Shown in pieces: positions 25,499 to 34,018 of a stretch of 64,000 nucleotides of DNA. How positions within the stretch are numbered: position 1 is the stretch's first letter; every line of letters starts with the position of its first letter. The position numbers and the translations under genes were made by a program. Source of the stretch: JAIBJN01 sp963802795 (GTDB lineage: Bacteria > Actinomycetota > Thermoleophilia > Gaiellales > Gaiellaceae); assembly GCA_963802795.1 (NCBI GenBank), contig CAWDJV010000004.1, positions 186,001 through 250,000 of the forward strand, given 5' to 3'. The notes beneath the pieces were generated by a model. It made no database searches, had not been told where the DNA came from, and saw nothing but the letters and a program-made list of their open reading frames with translations.

Positions 25499-26511
25499 CA
25501 GGCGGGCGCCTTGCGGAGCCCTGGGATGATCTCGTCGCCGTAGGCCCGCAGGATGTCCTCCTGTCCGTGCGTCATCAGGTAGATGTTGAAGTGGTCGACG
25601 CCGACCGACTCGAGCTCGCGGAGCTTCTCGCGGACCGCGTCGACGCCCCCGATCACCGTGAAGCGGTCGCAGATCTCGTCGGTGACGAACTCGCCGTGCG
25701 CGGCGCCCTCGCGGCTGTGGTCCTTGTAGTCGTAGAACTTCCGCGCCTTCACGTACTCGGTCAGCTCTCTCGGGATCTCCGAGCCCTCGCCGTAGCGCTC
25801 GATCAGGTCCATGACGTGGTTCGAGACCATCGCCGGGAACCAGCGGACGGCCTCGCGGGCCTCCTGGAGGTTGCCGGTGACGATGCTCGGCGCGCAGACG
25901 AGGCACTCGAGCTCGTCGGGGTCCCGGCCGGCCTCGGTCGCCGCTGCGCGGGCCTGGTCCATGATCCACCTGACGATGACGGGGTCGGCGAGCTGGATGA
26001 TGACGCCGTCGGCTACGCGCCCGGCGACCCCGAGCGCCCGGGGCCCGTAGGCGGCGATGTACATGGGGACGGGCTCGCGGCCCTTCGCCCACGTGAGCTC
26101 GAGATCCTTGCCGTTCCACTCGACCGGCCTGCCGTTCATGAGGTCCTTCATCATCCGGCAGGCAGACTCGAACTCCGCCATCTTCACGGGTTTCTGGCCG
26201 ATCACACGCCGGGCCGAGTCGCCGCGGCCGATCCCCATCACCATGCGTCCGCCCGAGATGTCGTGAAGCGTCGCGTAGGCGCTGGCGGTGACCGTCGGTT
26301 CGCGCGTCCCCGGGTTCGTGACGCAGTGTCCGAGCTTCAGCTTCTCCGTGTGGACGGCGAGGAGCGTCAGGAGCGGAGTCGCCTCCTGCCAGAGGATGTG
26401 GGAGTCGTACGTCCAGCCGTACTCGAAGCCGTGCTGCTCCGCGAGCTGCATCAGCTCGACGAAGCGGGCGTGGGGAGGATCGGGCAGAACGGTGACGCCG
26501 AAGGTGAGCAT
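25498..26511 (-). CDS. LLM class F420-dependent oxidoreductase
   Basis: A 337-residue luciferase-like TIM-barrel protein. It shows MLTFGVTVLPDPPHARFVEL, YGWTYDSHILWQE, ITNPGTREP-like VTNPGTREPTVTASAYATL and GRMVMGIGRGDSARRVIGQ, the last being the cofactor-binding segment of F420-dependent members. The sequence resembles the CPS_4043-like subgroup (TIGR03842 type), though that assignment is from memory. It uses F420H2 or FMNH2; the presence of F420 fits an actinobacterium. SD AGGAGG lies 4 nt before the ATG. First gene of a three-gene operon. Confidence 0.88.
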   Translation of the reverse strand: MLTFGVTVLPDPPHARFVELMQLAEQHGFEYGWTYDSHILWQEATPLLTLLAVHTEKLKLGHCVTNPGTREPTVTASAYATLHDISGGRMVMGIGRGDSARRVIGQKPVKMAEFESACRMMKDLMNGRPVEWNGKDLELTWAKGREPVPMYIAAYGPRALGVAGRVADGVIIQLADPVIVRWIMDQARAAATEAGRDPDELECLVCAPSIVTGNLQEAREAVRWFPAMVSNHVMDLIERYGEGSEIPRELTEYVKARKFYDYKDHSREGAAHGEFVTDEICDRFTVIGGVDAVREKLRELESVGVDHFNIYLMTHGQEDILRAYGDEIIPGLRKAPA

Positions 26512-26603
26512 TGAGCCTCCTGCGGATGGGAGGCCGATTCTACGCCCGCGGCCGCGACCGCCGGAATAGGCCGAACCGTCGGGACGTTCGACACTGGGAG
26601 ATC

Positions 26604-27302
26604 ATGGGTACCGTGCGCACGATGCAGATCGAGACGCTCGACCACGTCGCGCTCTGGGTCGAGGACAGGGATCGCCTCACCGACTTCCTCACCGCGAGCA
26701 CGGGCGTGCACGTGGTGGACAGGACGGAGCGCTTCACGCTCGTGGGCGCCGACGCGCGCCGCGGGAAGCTGACGCTCTTCGACGCAGAGGGCGACCGGGA
26801 CGCGGGCGTCCTCGCGCGGGTCGGACTCAGGGTCCACGACCTCGAGGAGGCGCTTGCGGCTCTCCCGCCGGATCTCTCCGTCGAGCGCGGGGACGGAGTG
26901 GCGACGTTCGAGGCCCCCGAGGGGCTGCGGCTCGCGTTCGTCCAGGTGGAGGACGGCGTCGCATACGACCTCGACCACGTCGCCTTCCTGGTCCCGGATC
27001 CCGAGACGACCTTCGCCGAGCTGGCCGAGCTCGGCTTCGACGTCGAGGACGGCCGGCTGCTGGCCGGCGACGCGTCCATCCTCCTCGAGCCGGGCGACCC
27101 GGGCGAGGGCGAGCGGCCGCTTCTCAACCATCTGGGGCTGCGGGTCGAGTCCGCCGACGAGCACATCGAGGAGGCCGAGCGCCGAGGCCTCGAGATCGCC
27201 GACGTCGTCGACGCCGAGAACACGTACGCGGTCTTCGTCTGGGGCCCCGACCGCATCAAGCTCGAGTACGTCGAGCACAAGCCGACGTTCTCGCTCACGT
27301 AG
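26604..27302 (+). CDS. VOC family protein, two modules
   Basis: A 232-residue protein with two reduced VOC modules, the first from LDHVALWVEDRDRLTDFL and the second from LDHVAFLVPDPETTFAELAEL, each ending in hydrophobic strands (GLRLAFVQ, DRIKLEYVEHKP). One possible metal site is formed by H in LDHVAL, H in LDHVAF and E in LEYVEH. ATG at 26604 follows GGGAG; a second in-frame ATG at 26622 is possible. Followed 7 bp later by the flavoprotein gene, so probably co-transcribed with it. Confidence 0.82.
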   Translation: MGTVRTMQIETLDHVALWVEDRDRLTDFLTASTGVHVVDRTERFTLVGADARRGKLTLFDAEGDRDAGVLARVGLRVHDLEEALAALPPDLSVERGDGVATFEAPEGLRLAFVQVEDGVAYDLDHVAFLVPDPETTFAELAELGFDVEDGRLLAGDASILLEPGDPGEGERPLLNHLGLRVESADEHIEEAERRGLEIADVVDAENTYAVFVWGPDRIKLEYVEHKPTFSLT

Positions 27303-27309
27303 AGCTCTC

Positions 27310-28365
27310 ATGGACCGCGTCGTCGTGGCGGGGGCCGGCATGGCCGGGCTCGCGGCCGCCGTGCGGGCGCGGGAGCTGGGCGCCGAAGTCGCCGTCCACG
27401 AGAAGGGCGAGCGGCCGGGCGGGTCGATGCTGCTCTCGAGCGGCGTCGTCTGGCGGTACCGCGAGTGGGAGCGGTTTCGCGCCGAGTGCCCGGCGGGCGA
27501 CCCGGACCTTCAGCGGCTCGTCTGGGAGGGCCTCGACGACGCGCTCGCCTGGCTGGAGAGGCTCGGAGCACCGGTCGTCGCCCGGGAGACCGGGAACCCG
27601 CTCACGACCGGCGTCCGCTTCGATCCACCCGGGCTGACCGAGACGCTGGCTGCGCGCGCGGGGGAGATCCGTGTCGGAGATCCGCTCGCGGAGCTGCCCG
27701 ACGGCATTCCCTCGATCCTCGCGACCGGCGGCTTCCAGGGGGACCGCGAGCTCGTGCGCCGCCACGTGACGCCCGAGGCCGACAGGCTGGTGCTTCGCGC
27801 CAACCCCTGGAGCCACGGCGACGGGTTGAGGCTCGCGCTCGGCCGGGGCGCGACGCTTTCCGCCGGCATGGACGAGTTCTACGGCCGGAACCTCGCGGCC
27901 GCGCCGCGGATCGAGCCCGAGGACTTCGTCCCGCTCGCCCAGGTCTATGCGCGGCACGCGGCCGTCGAAAACGCCCGCGGCGAGCGCTTCGAGGCGCGCC
28001 ACTGGGCAGACGTGGACGTCGTCCAGTGGACGGCGCGGCAGCCCGAGGCGCGGGCGTGGTACGTCGTTCCCGACCGGGCGCTCGGCGAGCGGGTGCACGA
28101 GCGCACCGTCGGCGAGGTCGTCGAGGCGGCGCGACGGGCGGGAGCCCCGGTCGAGCGGCGCGACGGCTCCACCCGGGTCGAGGTCGTGGCCGGGATCACG
28201 TCGACCCTCGGCGGGATCGCGGTCGACACGCGCGCGCGGGCCGCCGAGGGGCTCTGGGCCGCGGGCGCCGACGTCGGCGGGATCTCGACGGGCGGTTGGT
28301 CGAGCGCCCTCGCGGCGGCCCTGGTCCTCGGCCGCGTCGCCGCCGAGGACGCCCTGGGCAAGTAA
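27310..28365 (+). CDS. FAD-dependent oxidoreductase (fumarate reductase/3-ketosteroid dehydrogenase-like)
   Basis: A 351-residue flavoprotein. The N-terminal dinucleotide site VVVAGAGMAGLAAAVRAREL with an acidic strand end (AVHEKGERPGGSMLLSSG) binds FAD. ILATGGFQGDRELVRRH and the C-terminal GLWAAGADVGGISTGGWSSALAAALVLG are typical of the succinate dehydrogenase/fumarate reductase flavoprotein class. It is shorter than family members of about 450-550 residues, with a reduced capping domain. The substrate is unknown. The preceding VOC gene is its probable operon partner. Confidence 0.85.
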   Translation: MDRVVVAGAGMAGLAAAVRARELGAEVAVHEKGERPGGSMLLSSGVVWRYREWERFRAECPAGDPDLQRLVWEGLDDALAWLERLGAPVVARETGNPLTTGVRFDPPGLTETLAARAGEIRVGDPLAELPDGIPSILATGGFQGDRELVRRHVTPEADRLVLRANPWSHGDGLRLALGRGATLSAGMDEFYGRNLAAAPRIEPEDFVPLAQVYARHAAVENARGERFEARHWADVDVVQWTARQPEARAWYVVPDRALGERVHERTVGEVVEAARRAGAPVERRDGSTRVEVVAGITSTLGGIAVDTRARAAEGLWAAGADVGGISTGGWSSALAAALVLGRVAAEDALGK

Positions 28366-28377
28366 CAGGCTGTTACT
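28361..28377. terminator. Small palindrome between convergent genes
   Basis: AGTAACA / TGTTACT with a GGC loop spans the flavoprotein stop codon and lies 3 bp before the convergent small gene's stop. No T-run follows on either side, so its action as a bidirectional terminator is only suggested. Confidence 0.35.
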
Positions 28378-28380
28378 CGG

Positions 28381-28575
28381 CTACGCGGCTTGCAGGTACG
28401 CGCAGGCTCGACCGTCCTCCGGGAGCGGGGACGGGCCGATCTTGATGACCGTGTAGCGCGCTCCCTCCTCCAGCTCGACCTCGGAGCCGGCCTCGGGCGC
28501 CTCTCCATCTCGCTCGACGAGCTCGTAGCCCGAGGGCTTGGGGACGAAGAGCAGGTGGTTCCCGGCGGAGGACAT
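28381..28575 (-). CDS. Small conserved-looking protein, unknown function
   Basis: A 64-residue acidic protein (LLFVPKPSGYELVERDGEAP, then VELEEGARYTVIKIGPSPLP and CAYLQAA at the end). The pattern of short beta strands with glycines suggests a tiny beta-barrel. No family recognised. It starts 11 nt after the histidine kinase stop and may be translated from the same message. Confidence 0.6.
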   Translation of the reverse strand: MSSAGNHLLFVPKPSGYELVERDGEAPEAGSEVELEEGARYTVIKIGPSPLPEDGRACAYLQAA

Positions 28576-28586
28576 CGGGCGGGAGT

Positions 28587-29786
28587 CTAATCCCGCGCGG
28601 CCGCCACGTACGCGGGCAACACGACGCGGACGACCGTGCCCCCCTGCTCGTTGCTCATGATCGTGAGGCGCCCGTTCAAGATCTTCACCCGCTCGTCGAT
28701 CGCCTCGACGGACGCCCGACGCCGCTCCTCGACGCCGTCGTCGGCGATCTCGATCTCGAAACCGCCGTCCTCGCACGGGCGCACGGCCACCTCGATCTTC
28801 AGCGGCCGCCGCCGCACCGCCTGGTTCAGCGACTCGCGGATGATCTGGTAGAGAGCGACCTGGCTCTTCTCGCTGAGGCGTTCGCCCGCCTCGATGTCGG
28901 TGAGGACCGTGATCCTGTGCGTCGTCTCGACCTGATCGCCGAGAGCACGCACGGCGGCGAAGAATCCTGCGTCGCGGAGGACGAGCGGCTCGATCGCGAA
29001 GGAGAGGTCGCGGAGGACGCGGATCGTGTCGCGCTCCCTCTCGAGCGACCTCTCGATCACCTTGGCGGCGTCGTCCATGCGGCCGTCCTGGATGGCCGCA
29101 AGCGCTGCGTCGTGCATGAGCGCAATACCGGACATCGACTGGAGCGGGCCGTCGTGGAGGAAGAGGGAAAGGCGCCGCCGCTCGTCCTGCTCGGCGGTGA
29201 TCAGGCGCTCGGTGAGGCGCTCTCGCTCCGTCTCGCGCTCGCGCGCCTCCTCGAGGAGGCGCGAGTTCTCGACCGCGCGGGCGGCGAAGTCGGCGAGCAC
29301 GGTCGCCCGCATGTGGTCCCAGCGATGAAAGGGCTCGCCGCGCGCGAGCTCCAGGTCGCCGAGGCGCTCGCCGTGCACGGCGAGCGGAACGATCATGCGC
29401 TCGCCCGAGCTCTTGCCGTCGGCGGCGGCATCCCCTGCCGTGAGGATGCGCGCGCTGCGGGCGTGGAAGAGCCTCTTCGCCTCTTCGCACGTGCGGTCGA
29501 GGATCTCGGTCGCGTCGAGGCTCGAGGAGACCGCGGAGATGGAGTCGACCAGCGACTCGAGGAACGTCGCCTGGGCCTGGAGCTCGTCCTCGGCGAACTC
29601 GTGCCTCCGGCGTTCGCTGGCGATCAGGTACAGGGCGAAGCCGCCGAAGAAGGCGGTCGAGGCGACGAGCCCCGCCGCCGCCACGTCGTGCTGGCCGAAG
29701 GCGAGACCTAGCGCGCCCACGAGAGCCGCGCCGACCGTGCAGGCGACGAGCAGACCGCGCGCGTGCCGTGAGAGCTGACCGCTCAC
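28587..29786 (-). CDS. Sensor histidine kinase, NarL-partner (HisKA_3) type
   Basis: A 399-residue membrane sensor. Two membrane helices (about 11-31 and 36-56), then a GAF-like region (about 75-175), an alpha-helical linker and the HisKA_3 dimerisation domain with the phosphoacceptor H211 in SLFLHDGPLQSMSG. The HATPase_c domain contains the N-box-like YQIIRESLNQAVRR and a G1-type IEIADDGVEE, with a G2-like GGTVVRVVLP end. The response regulator gene lies 21 bp upstream in the same direction, forming a two-component pair. Signal unknown. Confidence 0.88.
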   Translation of the reverse strand: MSGQLSRHARGLLVACTVGAALVGALGLAFGQHDVAAAGLVASTAFFGGFALYLIASERRRHEFAEDELQAQATFLESLVDSISAVSSSLDATEILDRTCEEAKRLFHARSARILTAGDAAADGKSSGERMIVPLAVHGERLGDLELARGEPFHRWDHMRATVLADFAARAVENSRLLEEARERETERERLTERLITAEQDERRRLSLFLHDGPLQSMSGIALMHDAALAAIQDGRMDDAAKVIERSLERERDTIRVLRDLSFAIEPLVLRDAGFFAAVRALGDQVETTHRITVLTDIEAGERLSEKSQVALYQIIRESLNQAVRRRPLKIEVAVRPCEDGGFEIEIADDGVEERRRASVEAIDERVKILNGRLTIMSNEQGGTVVRVVLPAYVAAARD

Positions 29787-29807
29787 GGGCGTCTCAGGGA
29801 CACCTGA

Positions 29808-30428
29808 CTAATCGATGATCGACCCGCGGAGCGCGATCGCCACGGCATGGGTGCGCGTGTCCGCCTCGAGCTTCGCGAGGATGTGCCGGACATGGCTTTT
29901 CACCGTTTCCTGGCTGATGAAGAGACGCTGCGCGACGTCGGCGTTCGACATCCCGTCGGCCAGGAGCTGGAGGATCTGCCGCTCGCGTGCCGTCAGCATC
30001 TCCTCGCGCTCGCGCGTGAGCAGCGCCGGCATGAGCGCGGGATCGACGTAGCCTTCGCCGCTCGCGACCTTCTCGATCGCGCGGATGAGCGACTGGTGCG
30101 GCGCTTCCTTGAGGATGTAGCCTTTCGCGCCCGCCTCGAGACCCCGGCTGAGGAGGCTGCGCTCCCCGTACGCGGTGAAGATGAGAACGGCTGTCTGCGG
30201 AAGGCGCTCGGCGAGGATCTTCGTCGCCTCGAGCCCGTCCATCCCGGGCATCCTCACGTCCATGATCACGACATTCGGTCGGCGGCGCTCGGCGACGGAG
30301 ACGGCGCTCGCGCCGTCGGAGGCCTCGCCCACCACGCGGATCGTCGAAGAGCGGGAGAGGGAAAGGCGCAAGCCTTCCCTGACGACCTCGTGGTCGTCGG
30401 CAATCAGACACGTGATTTCGTTCGACAT
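29808..30428 (-). CDS. NarL/FixJ-family response regulator
   Basis: A 206-residue protein. Receiver domain 1-125 with acid pocket DD (11-12), phosphoacceptor D57 in VVIMDVRMPGMDG, Thr in LIFTAYGE and Lys in GYILKEAPH. A LuxR-type HTH (about 142-202) follows: LTARERQILQLLADGMSNADVA and ETVKSHVRHILAKL. Transcribed ahead of the histidine kinase gene as one operon and divergent from nagA; the 35-bp gap must hold both promoters. Confidence 0.92.
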   Translation of the reverse strand: MSNEITCLIADDHEVVREGLRLSLSRSSTIRVVGEASDGASAVSVAERRRPNVVIMDVRMPGMDGLEATKILAERLPQTAVLIFTAYGERSLLSRGLEAGAKGYILKEAPHQSLIRAIEKVASGEGYVDPALMPALLTREREEMLTARERQILQLLADGMSNADVAQRLFISQETVKSHVRHILAKLEADTRTHAVAIALRGSIID

Positions 30429-30463
30429 CGTTCCGGCTCGCTCCCCAGCACGAGGATAATCGG

Positions 30464-31411
30464 GTGATTGGAGCTCACACTTTAGAGGGAGTTGTCGTTG
30501 ACCCGATCGAGGGAGCCCACCAGGGCGTCGTCGTCATCGAGGGCGGGCGGATAGCCACGGTCGAGCGGCGGGAGGGCGGCCCTAGCGAGCCGCTCATCTT
30601 CCCGGGCTTCGTCGACCTCCAGGTGTACGCGCCCGAGGTCGTCCGTGGACAGGGCGTCACCGGCTACCTGCTCGCGACCCGTGAGCTCCGGCCAAGCGAG
30701 GATCCACTCTGCCTCGGCCTGCACCTCGAGGGGCCCTTCCTCAACCCCGCAGCCGCCGGCGCGATCCCGGTCGACGAGCTCACGCCCGTCGACCTGGGCG
30801 CGGTGGACGAGTGGACGGACTCCGGCGGCCTCGTCCGTCTCGTCACGCTGGCGCCGGAGCTCCCGCGCGCGCTCGACGCCGTCGAGCGCCTCGCCGCGGC
30901 CGGGATCGTCCCCGCCATCGGTCACACGCTGGCGAACGGGTACACCGCGCGCGCAGCGGTGGACGCGGGCGCCCGCTTCGCCACCCATCTCTGGAACGCG
31001 ACGGCTCCGGTCAGAGCGCGCACGACCGGCCCCGTGCCGGCACTCCTCGTCGACGACCGCGTCACGATCGGGCTGATCGCGGACAGCCGCCATCTGAACC
31101 CGGCCATCGAGGAGCTCACGGTCCGCGCCGCAGGGGTGAACCGGGTCGCGCTCACGAGCGACGCCGTCCCGCTCCCGGCGCAGCGGCCGGACGGGGCCCT
31201 CCTCGGCGGCGACCGGGGCGGGGCCGCGCTCGTCGCGCGCATGGCGCGATTCGGGCTCGCCGAGGCCGCGACCATGGCGAGCCTCGTCCCGGCGCGGCTG
31301 CTGGGCCTTGCAGACCGCGGTCGAGTCGCCCCGGGCTTTCGCGCCGACCTGGCCCTCCTCGGGCGGGACTTCACGCCGCTCGGCACGTACGTCGAAGGCG
31401 AGGCCCTCTGA
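30464..31411 (+). CDS. nagA: N-acetylglucosamine-6-phosphate deacetylase-like amidohydrolase
   Basis: A 315-residue amidohydrolase of NagA type, a little shorter than usual (about 380). Metal ligands of the single-metal NagA class can be seen: E89 in LHLEGPFLNP, H154 in AIGHTLANG and H175 in FATHLWNAT; the catalytic Asp is D233 in LTSDAVP. The N-terminal HxH of two-metal members is absent (PGFVDLQVYAPEV), as in E. coli NagA. It deacetylates GlcNAc-6-P during amino-sugar recycling. The GTG at 30464 lies 4-5 nt after GATAAT, implying a leaderless or very short leader. Confidence 0.85.
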   Translation: MIGAHTLEGVVVDPIEGAHQGVVVIEGGRIATVERREGGPSEPLIFPGFVDLQVYAPEVVRGQGVTGYLLATRELRPSEDPLCLGLHLEGPFLNPAAAGAIPVDELTPVDLGAVDEWTDSGGLVRLVTLAPELPRALDAVERLAAAGIVPAIGHTLANGYTARAAVDAGARFATHLWNATAPVRARTTGPVPALLVDDRVTIGLIADSRHLNPAIEELTVRAAGVNRVALTSDAVPLPAQRPDGALLGGDRGGAALVARMARFGLAEAATMASLVPARLLGLADRGRVAPGFRADLALLGRDFTPLGTYVEGEAL

Positions 31412-31461
31412 TTCCTTCGCTATCCTCAGGACGACAGTTGGACGAGATCCCGCCTAGTACC

Positions 31462-31484
31462 CACGCCCCGGAGAGCGGGGCGTG
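31462..31484 (+). terminator. Strong GC hairpin after nagA
   Basis: CACGCCCCG / CGGGGCGTG with a GAGAG loop, a perfect 9-bp stem 50 bp after the nagA stop. It abuts, and shares its last four bases with, the left end of repeat copy 2. No T-run follows. It could be a terminator or a subterminal hairpin belonging to the repeat. Confidence 0.5.
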
Positions 31485-31616
31485 AACGTCAATCGCCTTC
31501 GGCTCGCTCCCGTGGGGGAAACCATGTTTCCCCACGAGCCCCTCTTTGATGCAGTGAAGGAACCTCCCGGTTCCCTCACACATCCTCCACGCGCTCACAG
31601 GCCGGTCGGCCCGTGA
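31481..31616 (+). repeat. Dispersed structured repeat, copy 2 (first copy at 5425-5561)
   Basis: 136 bp aligned end to end with copy 1, from CGTGAACGTC to GGCCCGTGA. Differences include single-base changes plus small indels; the first hairpin is longer here (CGTGGGGGAAAC CAT GTTTCCCCACG, one bulge) and the second carries an A-C mismatch in its stem. As in copy 1, the element's last GTG serves as start codon for the next gene (31613) and the orientation relative to that gene is the same. Confidence 0.8.
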
Positions 31617-32905
31617 GCGACTTCCTTCGGTTACTCGTCATTCTCCTGCTCGTGCTGGGGAATGCCGTTTTCGTCGCGGCCGAGTACTCGCTCGTCACGG
31701 CCCGGCGAGGGCGCCTGGAGCAGCGCGCGAGGGAAGGAAGCCGCTCCGCGCAGACCGCACTGCGCATGCTGGACGAGCCCGTTCGCTTCATCTCGACGGT
31801 GCAGGTCGGCATCACCGTCTTCGGGATCCTTCTGGGCGCCCTCGGAGAGCCGTTCCTCTCCCGCTACTTCGACGACTGGGTCTCGCGCTCGGTCGCGTTC
31901 GTCATCTCCTTTCTCATCCTGACGTACCTGAGCGTCGTCCTGGGAGAGCTCGTGCCGAAGTCGATCGCGCTCCAGCGCGCCGAGCGGCTGGCAGTGTGGC
32001 TCGCCATCCCACTCGACTGGCTCGGCCGGATCGCCTACCCGCTCGTCTGGGTCCTCCAGGCCTCGGCGAACGCCATCGCCCGGCTCTTCGGCGTGAAGCC
32101 CGCGCCCGCCGGGCTTTCCATGCACACCGAGGAGGACATCCGCCTGATCGTTCGCCAGACGGAGGAGATCCCCCAGGCCGAGGAGGAGATGCTCTACAAG
32201 GTCTTCGACTTCGCGGACAAGGAAGCCCACGACGTGATGGTCCCGCGGCCCGAGGTCGTCGCCCTCTCGGTCGAGCTTCCGCCGCAGGAAGCGCTCGCTG
32301 CGGTCATCGACTCGCCCTACACGCGCTACCCCGTCTACCGCGACTCGCTGGACGACGTCATCGGCATCCTGCACGTCCGCGACCTCTTCGGCGCCCTCTA
32401 CGACCGAGGAATCGAGAACGTCGTCATCGAGGAGATCGTCCGCCCGGCCTACGTCGTTCCCGAGACGAAGGACCTCGCCTCCCTCCTCGCGGAGTTCCGT
32501 CGCCAGAACCAGCACATGGCGCTCGTCGTCGACGAATACGGGGCCGTCCAGGGCATCGTCACGCTCGAGGACCTCCTCGAGGAGATCGTGGGCGAGATCG
32601 AGGACGAGTACGACCTCCCCGACGAGTCGATCGAGCGCCTCGAGGACGGCCGGGTCCGCATCCACGGCACGTTCACGATCGACGACTTCAACGAGCGGTT
32701 CGCGCAGGAGCTGCCGCAGGAGGACTACCACACGGTCGCCGGGTTCGTCTTCGGCGCACTCGGGCGGGCTGCCGAGAAGGGCGACGAGGTCCACCACGAC
32801 GGCCTGCGGTTCGAGGTCGTCGAGGTGGCCGGGTCGCGCATCGAGCGGCTCGAGGTCGAGTTTCTCGAGGCGGAGCCGGTCGAGGCCACTCAGACGTCTC
32901 AGTAA
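31613..32905 (+). CDS. Hemolysin C/CorC-family protein (CNNM, CBS pair, CorC_HlyC)
   Basis: A 430-residue membrane protein. The CNNM/DUF21 transmembrane domain (1-180) has about four helices, including LLVILLLVLGNAVFVAAEYSL-type residues and LTYLSVVLGELVPKSIAL. A CBS pair follows (about 200-330, DVMVPRPEVVALS, RYPVYRDSLDDVIGILHVRDL, ALVVDEYGAVQGIVTLEDLLEE), then a CorC_HlyC domain (about 345-420). These are candidate Mg2+/Co2+ efflux or homeostasis transporters. The likely GTG start belongs to the upstream repeat; no SD is seen. Confidence 0.9.
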   Translation: MSDFLRLLVILLLVLGNAVFVAAEYSLVTARRGRLEQRAREGSRSAQTALRMLDEPVRFISTVQVGITVFGILLGALGEPFLSRYFDDWVSRSVAFVISFLILTYLSVVLGELVPKSIALQRAERLAVWLAIPLDWLGRIAYPLVWVLQASANAIARLFGVKPAPAGLSMHTEEDIRLIVRQTEEIPQAEEEMLYKVFDFADKEAHDVMVPRPEVVALSVELPPQEALAAVIDSPYTRYPVYRDSLDDVIGILHVRDLFGALYDRGIENVVIEEIVRPAYVVPETKDLASLLAEFRRQNQHMALVVDEYGAVQGIVTLEDLLEEIVGEIEDEYDLPDESIERLEDGRVRIHGTFTIDDFNERFAQELPQEDYHTVAGFVFGALGRAAEKGDEVHHDGLRFEVVEVAGSRIERLEVEFLEAEPVEATQTSQ

Positions 32906-32908
32906 GAT
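32903..32908 (+). promoter_or_regulatory. -10-like hexamer TAAGAT for a leaderless start
   Basis: TAAGAT overlaps the preceding stop codon (TAA 32903-32905) and ends 6 nt before the GTG at 32915. Confidence 0.5.
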
Positions 32909-32914
32909 CGGCCC

Positions 32915-34018
32915 GTGCAGGCTTCCGGCCTCGTCGAGCTGCTCGCCGAGCTCGTCCGCATCGACTCCGTCAACCCCGACCTCGTCGAAGGCGCCGCCGG
33001 GGAGGCGGAGATCGCACGCTTCGTGGCGGGCTGGCTCGAGGATGCGGGGCTCGACGTCGAGGTCGAGGAGGTTGCCCCGGGACGCTTCAACACGGTGGGG
33101 GTGGCGCGGGGGTCGGGCGGGGGTCGCTCGCTGCTCCTGAACGCCCATCTGGACACGGTCGGCGTCGCGGGGATGGAGGCCCCCTTCGAGCCCGTCGTCG
33201 GGGGCGGGCGCCTCCACGGGCGCGGCTCCTACGACATGAAGGCAGGCCTCGCGGCGATCATGAGCGCAGGCGCAGAAGCGGCCCGAGCCGGGCTTCGGGG
33301 GGACGTGATCGTGACCGCGGTCTGCGACGAGGAGGTGGCGAGCATCGGCTCCGCCCGGGTCGCCGAGCTCCATCGCGCCGATGCCGCGATCGTCTCCGAG
33401 CCGACCGAGCTGCGCCTCGCGGTGGCGCACAAGGGCTTCGTCGCGTTCGAGATCGAGACGAGAGGGCGCGCGGCCCACGGGTCGCGCCCCGACCTCGGCG
33501 TCGACGCGATCGCGCACATGGGCCCCGTGCTCACGAGGCTCGCGGAGCTCGACCGGGCGCTCCGCGCCGACCCGAGCCACCCGCTGCTGGGGAGCGGCTC
33601 GCTGCACGCGTCCGTCATCGAGGGCGGGCAGGAGTACTCCAGCTACCCGGAACGCTGCCTGCTCAAGGGCGAGAGGCGCACGGTTCCGGGTGAGACCGTC
33701 GAGCAGGTCGAGGAGGAGGTTCGCGGGCTTCTCGGAGACGTCGACGGCACGCACAGGGTCGTCGTCGCCCGCGGGCCGTTCGAGACGCCGGAGGACGACG
33801 AGATCGTCGCGCTCGTGAGTCGGCACGCGGGCGGGCCGGAGATCGTCGGCGTCCCCTTCTGGGCCGACTCCGCGCTCTTCTCCGCCGCAGGGATCCCGAC
33901 CGTCCTCTTCGGCCCCGCCGGCGAGGGCGCGCACGCGGTCGAGGAGTGGGTCGACCTCGCCAGTGTCGAGACCTGCGCCGAGGTCTACACCGCCGTGGCT
34001 CGAGACTTCTGCTCGTGA
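32915..34018 (+). CDS. M20 family metallopeptidase (ArgE/DapE/CPG2-like)
   Basis: A 367-residue di-zinc aminoacylase-type peptidase. Metal and catalytic motifs: LLLNAHLDTVGVAG (H, D), RGSYDMKAGLAAIM (bridging D), TAVCDEEVASIGS (catalytic EE), AAIVSEPTELRLAVAHKG (E) and a His near the C-terminus (GAHAVEEWV). The dimerisation lid lies at about 175-285. It probably removes acyl or carbamoyl groups from amino acids or small peptides; exact substrate not determined. Its stop overlaps the oxidoreductase start (GTGA). Confidence 0.88.
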   Translation: MQASGLVELLAELVRIDSVNPDLVEGAAGEAEIARFVAGWLEDAGLDVEVEEVAPGRFNTVGVARGSGGGRSLLLNAHLDTVGVAGMEAPFEPVVGGGRLHGRGSYDMKAGLAAIMSAGAEAARAGLRGDVIVTAVCDEEVASIGSARVAELHRADAAIVSEPTELRLAVAHKGFVAFEIETRGRAAHGSRPDLGVDAIAHMGPVLTRLAELDRALRADPSHPLLGSGSLHASVIEGGQEYSSYPERCLLKGERRTVPGETVEQVEEEVRGLLGDVDGTHRVVVARGPFETPEDDEIVALVSRHAGGPEIVGVPFWADSALFSAAGIPTVLFGPAGEGAHAVEEWVDLASVETCAEVYTAVARDFCS